From: an uncultured Flavobacteriales bacterium
GTDB taxonomy: Bacteria; Bacteroidota; Bacteroidia; Flavobacteriales; Crocinitomicaceae
Assembly (NCBI GenBank): GCA_946886545.1
Contig: CAMPIU010000018.1
Span: 1-15,983, forward strand
Direction of reading: 5' to 3'
DNA: 15,983 nucleotides
Of this stretch, positions 7,174 to 14,033 are shown piece by piece (the stretch's first letter is position 1; each line of letters begins with the position of its first letter). Below the pieces are notes generated by a model. The model searched no databases, was not told where the DNA came from, and worked only from the letters and a program-made list of their open reading frames with translations. Made by a program: the position numbers and the translations under genes.

Positions 7174-7716
7174 TTGAAATTCAGTTCTATCCATATAGCT
7201 GTTGATGCCTTTCGGGATTCCCTTGATCCCAAAGCATTCAATGCTATTTATAAAATGCTGTCACCTAAACTTTACTACGTGTGTCTCCGCTACCTGAAAA
7301 ACGATGCGGATGCACAGGATGCGCTGCAGGAAACCTTTGTCACAGCTTATCGAAAAATAGATTCTTTCCACGGTCAGGGAAGTTTTGAAGGCTGGATACG
7401 GAGAATTGCTGTAAACATCTGTTTGACTAAGCTTCGAATTGACAAAAAACAGTTTGAACAGGAAGATTATGACCTGGATAAAGCGCAGATTCTAACAGAA
7501 GAAGAAGAGTATCTTCAAAAAGAAGAAACGGAAGCCCGATTGCTCCTTGCATTAAGGGAATTGCCGGACGGATACCGGACCATCATTAATCTCGCTATTC
7601 TGGAGGATTATTCTCACCGTGAGATAGGTAAATTACTGAATATCACGGAAAGTACTTCCCGCTCGCAATTAACCAGGGCAAAAGCTGCATTGAAACTTAA
7701 ACTGGAACAAAGATGA
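7174..7716 (+). CDS. ECF-type RNA polymerase sigma factor
   Basis: The 180-residue product has sigma region 2 at about 22-90, including DADAQDALQETFVTAYRKI (44-62) and the -10-recognising GSFEGWIRRIAVN (69-81). An acidic linker follows, then region 4 at about 124-176 with RELPDGYRTI and the helix-turn-helix SHREIGKLLNITESTSRSQL (147-166). There is no region 1.1 or 3, which is the ECF layout. It directs RNA polymerase to a small regulon, probably under control of the overlapping downstream membrane protein. The start must be TTG at 7174: no in-frame ATG lies between the upstream stop and region 2, and the first internal ATG (7255) would cut region 2. The stop overlaps the next start as ATGA (7713-7716), implying translational coupling. 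Confidence 0.92.
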   Translation: MKFSSIHIAVDAFRDSLDPKAFNAIYKMLSPKLYYVCLRYLKNDADAQDALQETFVTAYRKIDSFHGQGSFEGWIRRIAVNICLTKLRIDKKQFEQEDYDLDKAQILTEEEEYLQKEETEARLLLALRELPDGYRTIINLAILEDYSHREIGKLLNITESTSRSQLTRAKAALKLKLEQR

Positions 7717-9173
7717 AAAACAGCGAACATAAAAAGTTGGACCAACTTCTGAAGGATCAATTATCGGAAGGAACAGCACCCGTTCCGGATTTCGTATGGG
7801 ACAGAATTGAAGAAGAACTTTTTCCCAAAAAGAGAAGACGTGGCTTCTTCTGGTGGTTCTTCGGCGGACTATGTTTGCTGATAGCAGGTGGTCTGTTTGG
7901 GATCGCTTTCTCCGGTCAAAAAGCCCATTCTCAAAACTCTGCCATTTCAAAAAATTCTGATTCGGAATCATTAAACACATCTGATTTAAGAACACAGTAT
8001 TCGATACATACTAACAAATCTGCAAACTTAAATTCCTCGAAAACAAAGGGGTATTCGTCAGCCACACTAATCCATCGTGAAGCGAATAATAATGCCGATA
8101 GCAATCAGAATGTAACTAAAACAATTAAACACACCAATTCCCTTACTGGTAGTTATCGGAATACAAATCCCCGGCAGAAAAAATCAGGATTCTCGATGAA
8201 AAAACATTCAGGATCCCAAATATCTCAATCCATTGGATCCGAGAATTTGCTTTCTGAAAAAACAGCGTCTGCTTCGCCTTCTGCCTCCGAACAACAGCAA
8301 ACACACTTGAATAGCTTGAACACATCGATAACTGACCAAGATTTAAGGACTGACTCAACTTCAGAAAATCATCCGGCTGAATCCAAAATTGAATCCACGA
8401 TGAAAGCCGATTCTATAAGTAAGAAGGATCTGAGCTATACTGAAATCCTGGCATTGGTCGAACGTGACTTTTCCAAGAATCCGGACAAAATGGAAGAAAA
8501 CACGCACAATTCCCTGTTCTCATTGGGGATTTATGGGGGACCATCATTATACAATACAGCTACTTTTAAAGATTATTTTTCTTCCGGTCAATTGAGTAAT
8601 CGCACCTTTGCTTCTTCCGGATTTGAACTGGGACTGCAAGCCCGTTTCAAAATCGGGAATCGGTTCCGGATTTATGCCGGATTGGCTTTCAATCAAAAAC
8701 AAACTCAATTCAACTACAACTTAGCCATTACGGAAGCCGATTACTTCACCTATCTTGTGAACGGTGAAAAAGTACCCTTGGCAAATATCCGGGATGACGG
8801 AACAAACAGCTGTTTTCTGGCAAAAGATGTTCTGGTTCGTTACCAAATACAATCGACCTTACTGTCTTTGGGAACCCAATTTGAATTTCTTAAAATGGGA
8901 AGATTCTCTGCAGCAGCTGATCTCAGACTTTCCTGCAATATTTATTCATCCCTCAAACTGAAAGAAACCAAGGTTCTGGATATTCAGAAGCCAGATTCGG
9001 AGAGCTTCAGTTATTTCCAGCCGGGAGCCGGGCTTCTCTTAAATTATGAGATAAACAGTTGGATCTCTGTCGGATTATCTCCCTTCTTCGGGAAACAATT
9101 CTATTTAAAGCAATCATCTTCCGTGAAGATGGATGAGTTGGTGATCCCGGTAACTATTTCTTTCCAATTGTGA
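7713..9173 (+). CDS. Putative trans-envelope anti-sigma protein with C-terminal outer-membrane beta-barrel
   Basis: The 486-residue product has four parts. (1) A short cytosolic N-terminus, 1-43, with KLDQLLKDQLSEG and PDFVWDRIEEELFP, is the kind of segment seen before the helix in Bacteroidota proteins encoded after ECF sigma factors. (2) A basic patch KKRRR (39-43) precedes one membrane helix at about 44-66. (3) A low-complexity Ser/Asn/Thr/Lys linker runs from about 68 to 265. (4) A region at about 268-486 of alternating strands ends in ISFQL, resembling a small outer-membrane barrel of the PorT/OmpA type (LGIYGGPSLY, GFELGLQARFKI, RIYAGLAFNQ, LLSLGTQFEF, GAGLLLNYEI). It could tether the sigma factor while its barrel sits in the outer membrane. 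The sigma-binding role is inferred from the 4-base overlap and architecture, not from a recognised anti-sigma domain such as FecR or zinc-finger types. Confidence 0.75.
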   Translation: MKNSEHKKLDQLLKDQLSEGTAPVPDFVWDRIEEELFPKKRRRGFFWWFFGGLCLLIAGGLFGIAFSGQKAHSQNSAISKNSDSESLNTSDLRTQYSIHTNKSANLNSSKTKGYSSATLIHREANNNADSNQNVTKTIKHTNSLTGSYRNTNPRQKKSGFSMKKHSGSQISQSIGSENLLSEKTASASPSASEQQQTHLNSLNTSITDQDLRTDSTSENHPAESKIESTMKADSISKKDLSYTEILALVERDFSKNPDKMEENTHNSLFSLGIYGGPSLYNTATFKDYFSSGQLSNRTFASSGFELGLQARFKIGNRFRIYAGLAFNQKQTQFNYNLAITEADYFTYLVNGEKVPLANIRDDGTNSCFLAKDVLVRYQIQSTLLSLGTQFEFLKMGRFSAAADLRLSCNIYSSLKLKETKVLDIQKPDSESFSYFQPGAGLLLNYEINSWISVGLSPFFGKQFYLKQSSSVKMDELVIPVTISFQL

Positions 9174-9240
9174 CCATGAAAACTTTCTTCTTTGAGCACG
9201 ATTGGAAAAACACCGCCTGACAAACTGCTCCTTTATACTT

Positions 9241-9266
9241 GAAGGGAAGAATTGCCTCTTCCCTTC
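9241..9266 (+). terminator. Perfect 10-bp hairpin after the anti-sigma/barrel gene
   Basis: GAAGGGAAGA (9241-9250) and TCTTCCCTTC (9257-9266) form a perfect 10-bp stem around the loop ATTGCC. The following bases are CCTATTTCCC, so the U-tract is poor. It is probably the end of the sigma operon or an mRNA-stabilising stem. The rest of the 9174-9444 gap shows no gene; a 14-codon ORF at 9177 is not credible. TAACTTAG at 9414-9421 is one base off the -7 consensus and may serve the next gene. Confidence 0.55.
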
Positions 9267-9444
9267 CCTATTTCCCGTCGGGTCGGATATTCAGAAAAGT
9301 CTCCGATTTGTTTTTTATATCTGCTTTTAACCCAAAACAAATGGCTTTTGGAAAAGTTTATGATTACATGGGAAACAAGTAAAAATACCTGTTCGGGCAT
9401 TCAAATTTTATTTTAACTTAGCCCCAACTTAAAAAACACTATTC

Positions 9445-10896
9445 ATGAAAAAGAACTCTTTAGCCCTTTTATTAGGAGGAGTTACTGTTATTAGTTTAGC
9501 AGTACTTACCAATTGCACTTCCGGAAGCGATACCAAGGTCGAAAACGATTACGAAACCAGCAGCTCCCCCGATTCACTTTGTCTGGTAGATCCAAGTTGG
9601 TTCCCCCACAGTCAGACACCTGCACCCCAGGAAGGACCTGGAAGTCCCTTCGACACTTCCAGCACAACCAATCAAATTTTTCACCAATGGTCATGGAACA
9701 AATTCCTGTGGCTTACTAAACCGGACCAAGGCGGAAATCCTTTATTCCTGAATCAAAGCAAGGTACAACAGGTTACTTCACACATGGCAACTGTGAATAT
9801 CCCCAGCGGAGCAACGGTTGTACTTCAGGATACAGCCCAGGCCGGATCAGAAAGTGCCGTATTGCAAACAAACCCGGATTACAATAATGGAACCGGCGCA
9901 ATGGTTTATTATTCGATTCACATGAATCCGCTGATGTATAAAGCCGGACTTAATTTTGCATCCATGATTGAGAACGGTCAATTACCGGCTACCAATGAGG
10001 CTTCTTTTCCCGTTGGATCATTTGAATTGAAAGTTGCATGGGTTCCGGTTTCAGCAATTCCTGCTGCAAAGCAATCCGAGTATTATATTACCACGGCATC
10101 TCTTTCTACAAACAATGGAGTATCTTTCACAAATACCCAGGTTGCATTAATTGGAATGCACGTAGTTGGCGTTGTTCAAAATCACCCTGAATTCATTTGG
10201 GCAACATTTGAGCATGATGATCTATCGCCGGATTACGATTGGGAAGCCAATTCAGCAAGTTCCGCTACTGATCAGCTTTTGTTCAAAAACGGAACTGTAA
10301 GCGGACTCAACGGAATTTTGTACAACAGTTCAACTGAATTAGGGCAAGCTCCCAACCAGGTATTCGATTTGTTTCAATATGGAATTCCACGTAATTCGGA
10401 TGGTTCATTCATGAATACTTCACAATCCGAACCGACAGATTTTCAGAATGTGGATGGGATTAATCAATGTGTGAAATCGCAATTGGATGATGTATGGGCT
10501 AATTACTTTTACAACGGATCGATCTGGCTGAATACAGACGGTAAAACCCCTTTGCAACAGGCACAACTGATTGATAGTTTAGCCGGAAACATAAGCAATG
10601 CAACTCCGGGAAGCTATGCCCGTGGTAGTTTAAATTGTGCCAATGTTACAATGGAAACTTTCACCCAGACATTTGAAACCAGTATGAGCGGAATCAATGT
10701 GGGAAATTTGGCGAATTGTTTCTCCTGTCACAGTGCTCAATCCTTTTCTTATAATGGTGACAGTGTATCACCGGTTTATCTGAGCCACACTTTCCAGGAA
10801 TATTTGCTTGAACAACAAGGAAGCTCCTTTAAGAAAGCAGAGACGATCAAATCCAAAGCAGAACAACGTGTGCTGAAACGTATGCAGAAAAAATAG
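9445..10896 (+). CDS. Exported lipoprotein-like protein with one CxxCH haem-binding motif
   Basis: The 483-residue product begins with a lipoprotein-style signal (MKKN, hydrophobic 6-21) and Cys24 in LTNC; Asn at -1 is unusual for signal peptidase II. Near the C-terminus is Cys425-Phe-Ser-Cys428-His429, the covalent c-type haem attachment motif. The centre contains FELKVAWVPV (about 194-203) and the block HVVGVVQNHPEFIWATFEHD (about 236-255). A similar '(H)xxxxxxx-(P)-x-(F/W)-I-W-(A/S)-T-F-E' pattern is known to me from uncharacterised bacterial cytochrome c-family proteins. It is therefore likely a periplasmic or outer-membrane-anchored monohaem protein; no partner or reaction is evident, and the sixth haem ligand is not obvious. 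A Lys-rich C-terminal helix ends the protein. It is transcribed alone and ends just before a bidirectional terminator. Confidence 0.7.
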   Translation: MKKNSLALLLGGVTVISLAVLTNCTSGSDTKVENDYETSSSPDSLCLVDPSWFPHSQTPAPQEGPGSPFDTSSTTNQIFHQWSWNKFLWLTKPDQGGNPLFLNQSKVQQVTSHMATVNIPSGATVVLQDTAQAGSESAVLQTNPDYNNGTGAMVYYSIHMNPLMYKAGLNFASMIENGQLPATNEASFPVGSFELKVAWVPVSAIPAAKQSEYYITTASLSTNNGVSFTNTQVALIGMHVVGVVQNHPEFIWATFEHDDLSPDYDWEANSASSATDQLLFKNGTVSGLNGILYNSSTELGQAPNQVFDLFQYGIPRNSDGSFMNTSQSEPTDFQNVDGINQCVKSQLDDVWANYFYNGSIWLNTDGKTPLQQAQLIDSLAGNISNATPGSYARGSLNCANVTMETFTQTFETSMSGINVGNLANCFSCHSAQSFSYNGDSVSPVYLSHTFQEYLLEQQGSSFKKAETIKSKAEQRVLKRMQKK

Positions 10897-10906
10897 CTTG
10901 AAAAGA

Positions 10907-10944
10907 AAAAAGTAGGGGTGAAAAATTTTTCACCCCTACTTTTT
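10907..10944. terminator. Bidirectional terminator: perfect 38-bp palindrome
   Basis: Arms 10907-10925 and 10926-10944 are exact reverse complements with no spacer. The core is GTAGGGGTG/CACCCCTAC flanked by A5 and T5 runs on both sides, so a G/C-rich stem followed by a U-tract forms on either strand. It lies between the convergent haem lipoprotein gene (stop 10896) and hydrolase gene (stop 10953) and fits termination of both. Confidence 0.92.
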
Positions 10945-10952
10945 GTATTTAT

Positions 10953-12455
10953 TTACTTCACAATCCCATTTCCGGGCGCGACTTTTTTGAAATTCAGATT
11001 TTGCACGCCTTCCGTGTTCTTCACTTTCTCGAAACGGAATACCTCATTACTCACAACCCGCTGGATGCAGATATCGATCATGGTTGTAGAATTCGGCTGC
11101 AGGGCTTTTTCAAACAATTCCTTTGAAGCTTCAATCTCGCATGGCAAATATCGAATGAATCCTTCATCCGGTCTTGGACGAATAATCAAGCCCAATTTAT
11201 TGATTCCTTTTAATTCATCCAATTTAAGGCCATTCACAGTCATTGCCTTTCTTCCGTGAAGTACATCATAGTTGAAGAAATAGGTAACCGTTGATTTATT
11301 AATCTGGTTGCATTGCCTGTCAGCAAAAAAACCGGCCGGCAATCCATTCGGATCGTGATTTTCCCCGGTTAGGATCAAGTCGAAATCACTTACCAAATGA
11401 CCTTCCGAATCTACTAAGCGGAACAGGATCATGGAATAACGGTCATGAATAAAGTATTTCTTCCCCAAGATCCGTTTATCTACTTCAACCAAGCCTTTTT
11501 GCTGGACATCTGTTGTTTCAGCAGCGAATTCACCGATCACTTTCTTATAATCGGCTGCAGTTCCAACGCTGATGCAGCGGAAAATAGCCTTTACCGTTTC
11601 AGTACTTTTCTGATCCTTCGTATCCCTCATTGCACTTCTCATAATTCCCATCGTATCCCCGGAATGAGATTTATAAGTCATTACACGGAAAGGAGTTTGA
11701 GGGGCTTCTTTAAATTCGGAAATTTCCAGGTTTGGGGCCTGCCACTTTCCACCCACCAATTTGGGTGTTTCCTGTGTTAATTTTACATAGCGACTATTCT
11801 GATTTGCTGCTGCAACACGAACCACTCCGTCACTTCCCAATTCTCCGGTATAGGAATTCAGGTGATCATACAATTTACGATCGATATCCTGGCCAATCAA
11901 AGAGAATGGAAAAATTCCTTTCGGGCCAATGTGTTTTTCGCCGTTCAAAACCCAGTCTTTGTTTAGTTTCCATGCTTCGGAACTTCCCAATTCCAGCCAA
12001 TTCAATACGCGTTGTCCGGGTTCAACTCCATCAAACCAGGATTTGATACGGCTCAAACGGCTCTTACCCAGTTGTGCAAGAGCAGAACCATAATTTGCCG
12101 GTGCAAGCATAATGAGATGACTCATCGGGCAAATTTGCTTTTGATCCTTGTAGTAATCGTTCCACCAGGTCCGAACCACGGGTCCGCCGGTAGAATGGGT
12201 GATACAAACAAAACGTTCTCCGGCAGCCAAAGTCGGAGCCAGTTGTTCCTGTACGGCTTGTTCGAGTGCGCGGGCAATATCATCCAATCGCACTTCGTCG
12301 TTGAAGCTGATGTAGCGTCCTAAAAAGATGTGTTCGATTTTGAGCTGGAATCCGTAAGTGGCCGATTCCTGCATTAGGCGCAGCGGCATTTCTCCGTAAG
12401 TATCGAGGTTAGTGACACTGTATCCGTGCACAAATGCAAGGGTTAATGTTTTCAT
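10953..12455 (-). CDS. Alpha/beta-hydrolase (lipase/phospholipase-like), cytosolic
   Basis: The 500-residue product has no signal peptide. The alpha/beta-hydrolase domain fills about 1-275. It has FVHGYS at 8-13 (the HG oxyanion-hole motif), the nucleophile elbow VCITHSTGGPVV with Ser88 (Thr-x-Ser-x-Gly rather than Gly-x-Ser-x-Gly), and LIMLAPANYGSALAQLG at 114-130, the lipase-type loop after the elbow. Likely triad partners are Asp209 in LGSDGVV and His264 in KSHSGD. The C-terminal 220 residues look beta-rich and match no family I can name; they may bind membrane or substrate. Lipase or phospholipase activity is the natural guess, but no substrate is proven. It follows the response regulator gene on the same strand after 123 bases that contain a promoter-like element and a dyad, so it may be a separate, regulated unit. 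Confidence 0.8.
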   Translation of the reverse strand: MKTLTLAFVHGYSVTNLDTYGEMPLRLMQESATYGFQLKIEHIFLGRYISFNDEVRLDDIARALEQAVQEQLAPTLAAGERFVCITHSTGGPVVRTWWNDYYKDQKQICPMSHLIMLAPANYGSALAQLGKSRLSRIKSWFDGVEPGQRVLNWLELGSSEAWKLNKDWVLNGEKHIGPKGIFPFSLIGQDIDRKLYDHLNSYTGELGSDGVVRVAAANQNSRYVKLTQETPKLVGGKWQAPNLEISEFKEAPQTPFRVMTYKSHSGDTMGIMRSAMRDTKDQKSTETVKAIFRCISVGTAADYKKVIGEFAAETTDVQQKGLVEVDKRILGKKYFIHDRYSMILFRLVDSEGHLVSDFDLILTGENHDPNGLPAGFFADRQCNQINKSTVTYFFNYDVLHGRKAMTVNGLKLDELKGINKLGLIIRPRPDEGFIRYLPCEIEASKELFEKALQPNSTTMIDICIQRVVSNEVFRFEKVKNTEGVQNLNFKKVAPGNGIVK

Positions 12456-12517
12456 TGTAAATAGTTTAAGGTTTTTGATGAAATTAGTGGTTTTTTTCTA
12501 TTCTTATTCTCTCCTTA

Positions 12518-12525
12518 CAAAAATA
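12518..12525 (-). promoter_or_regulatory. Putative -7 element of the hydrolase promoter
   Basis: On the minus strand this reads TATTTTTG, an exact match to the Bacteroidota -7 consensus TAnnTTTG. Transcription would begin near 12512, leaving about 57 bases of leader before the hydrolase ATG at 12455. The expected -33 position falls inside the dyad at 12536-12552. Confidence 0.5.
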
Positions 12526-12535
12526 GTGAACTAGG

Positions 12536-12552
12536 TCGTAAAGTATTTACGA
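12536..12552. promoter_or_regulatory. 17-bp dyad, candidate operator upstream of the hydrolase
   Basis: TCGTAAA (12536-12542) and TTTACGA (12546-12552) are perfect 7-bp inverted copies around GTA. The dyad lies 10 bases upstream of the predicted -7 element, over the -33 region, and in the gap just after the response regulator gene. It suits binding by a dimeric regulator, possibly the neighbouring NarL/FixJ-type protein. A run of eight G's (12560-12567) sits next to it. Confidence 0.4.
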
Positions 12553-12578
12553 TGGGAATGGGGGGGGAATTATAATCT

Positions 12579-13241
12579 TTACAACTCATCAAACAACTGA
12601 TGTTTTAAAACAAATAACACCAAGCCTGTTTTTGATTTGATGGCAAATTTATCAAAGATTGCTTCGCGGTAACCATCAACCGTTCGTGCGCTTACCTGCA
12701 TTTTATCGGCGATTTGTTCGTAGGTGTATTCCTGTTCGTGACAAACCCATTTGAGGAATTCACGTTCCCGTTCGGTTAATTGCGTCAGGATCTTATCTTT
12801 TTCTGAAAGCTGGGCCTGGCCGGCATCCATTCTTAGTGAAAGCGCCAGGAATTCATTGTGATAATAACCTGTTGTAAGGATCGAATCCAAAGCATTTTTT
12901 AAAACCTCTGCACTGCAATTTTTCTTTAGAAATCCACGGACTCCGTTTCTAAATAAGCGGATAATCGTTTGCTCATCGCTGTCTAAAGTTAGGATGAGAA
13001 TCGTTTGTTCATTTCCCGAATCCTTGAGTTTTTCTACGAGGTCAAAGCCGCTAATTCCCGGCATGTTTAAATCAACAATCACAAGATCGGGCTTTTGAAG
13101 TGCAGGAAGTGCATCTAAAAATGCAGATCCGGAATCAAATTGTGCACTTACGGAGTAAGGACCTAATTTTTCAATCAATTCTTTTAATCCGTTCCGGACA
13201 ATGACGTGGTCATCAATCAGAACAATGCTTCGGTTTTCCAT
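12579..13241 (-). CDS. Response regulator, NarL/FixJ (LuxR-type HTH) family
   Basis: The 220-residue product has a receiver domain at about 4-122. The acidic pocket is Asp10/Asp11, the phosphoacceptor is Asp57 in VIVDLNMPG, Thr85 is in LILTL, and Lys106 is in GFLKK; all key residues are present. The C-terminal LuxR-type DNA-binding domain, about 152-215, starts LTEREREFLKWV and carries the recognition region IADKMQVSARTVDGYREAIF. It is a transcription factor activated by phosphorylation, most likely by the histidine kinase whose stop lies 15 bases upstream. The ATG at 13241 begins the receiver domain directly. Its targets are unknown; the dyad near the hydrolase promoter is the nearest candidate. 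Confidence 0.93.
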   Translation of the reverse strand: MENRSIVLIDDHVIVRNGLKELIEKLGPYSVSAQFDSGSAFLDALPALQKPDLVIVDLNMPGISGFDLVEKLKDSGNEQTILILTLDSDEQTIIRLFRNGVRGFLKKNCSAEVLKNALDSILTTGYYHNEFLALSLRMDAGQAQLSEKDKILTQLTEREREFLKWVCHEQEYTYEQIADKMQVSARTVDGYREAIFDKFAIKSKTGLVLFVLKHQLFDEL

Positions 13242-13256
13242 GAGTACGCTATCTGA

Positions 13257-14033
13257 TTACGAATGTGGTGATTTTTTCAGAATATAGCTGGTTCCTTCCC
13301 CTACTTTTGTATGAATGGCGCATTCCAATTGAGCCAAAGCAGCCCGTTTAAAGATGTTCCGAAGTCCGGAGGCTTTATTTTGTCTGAAAACTTCTTCGTA
13401 ATCAAACCCGGAGCCATCGTCTTTGACTTCCAATTCAAACATTTCCGAATCTGTCTTTAACCGGATAAATACATTTTTCGCTCCGGCATGTTTCATGACA
13501 TTTTGAAGGATTTCCTGGAAGATGCGAAACACCATTAATTCTTCATCTTTCTTTAGAACCGAAACAACTGAATCGGCATCCAGATGAACAACAAAACGGC
13601 GCAAATGATTCATCCGTTTTACTTCCAACTGAATGGCTGTGAGTAATCCGCTATGTGCAATGAAATCATTATTAAAGGTTTTGCTCAGTAATCTCAGCTG
13701 CTGTGTCACTTCATTGAGATAAATTTCAAGTGGTTTATATTCATCCTGGTTCTCCGGAGAATCCAATTTGCGGTTTTCGATCTCGATGTGCATTGCTGTA
13801 AGCAGCTGACCGATATTATCGTGTAATTCATTGGCAAACTGCCCCATTACGTGTTCGCTCACTTCGGTTTCAACCTGACGGAGTTCCCGTTCAAAGTCGA
13901 GTTTGGTTTCTACCAAGATTTGTTCCTGACGCATGCGTTGTCGGTTTGAAATAAAAAAAGTGATTGCGATCCCTGCAATTAATAGCAAAATGAGAAGCGT
14001 TGCAGCAACAATACTTAGAATAATATCGTTCAT
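13257..14033 (-). CDS. Sensor histidine kinase, HisKA_3 type, with no sensor domain
   Basis: The 258-residue product has one N-terminal membrane helix (about 5-28) and a charged coiled-coil-like stretch (30-62). The dimerisation/phosphoacceptor helix is FANELHDNIGQLL with His71. A HATPase_c domain follows with EILQNVMKHA (174-183, N box), DDGSGF (205-210, G1) and ASGLRNI (221-227, G2). This is the NarX/DesK-like family that partners NarL/FixJ regulators. Only a few residues lie outside the membrane, so it cannot itself hold an extracytoplasmic sensor. Its start overlaps the stop of the seven-helix protein gene by 4 bases (ATGA at 14030-14033), and the response regulator begins 15 bases after its stop, so the three form an operon. 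The sensory input may come from the upstream membrane protein. Confidence 0.92.
   Translation of the reverse strand: MNDIILSIVAATLLILLLIAGIAITFFISNRQRMRQEQILVETKLDFERELRQVETEVSEHVMGQFANELHDNIGQLLTAMHIEIENRKLDSPENQDEYKPLEIYLNEVTQQLRLLSKTFNNDFIAHSGLLTAIQLEVKRMNHLRRFVVHLDADSVVSVLKKDEELMVFRIFQEILQNVMKHAGAKNVFIRLKTDSEMFELEVKDDGSGFDYEEVFRQNKASGLRNIFKRAALAQLECAIHTKVGEGTSYILKKSPHS

Noticed and set aside
9177..9221. 14-codon ORF after the anti-sigma/barrel gene
   Set aside because: Too short, no supporting feature.
11445..12323. Several plus-strand ORFs opposite the hydrolase gene
   Set aside because: Antisense shadows of a strongly supported CDS; no domain or start signal.
12570..12576. TATAATC resembling an E. 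coli -10 box on the plus strand
   Set aside because: Bacteroidota promoters use a different consensus, and no plus-strand gene follows.
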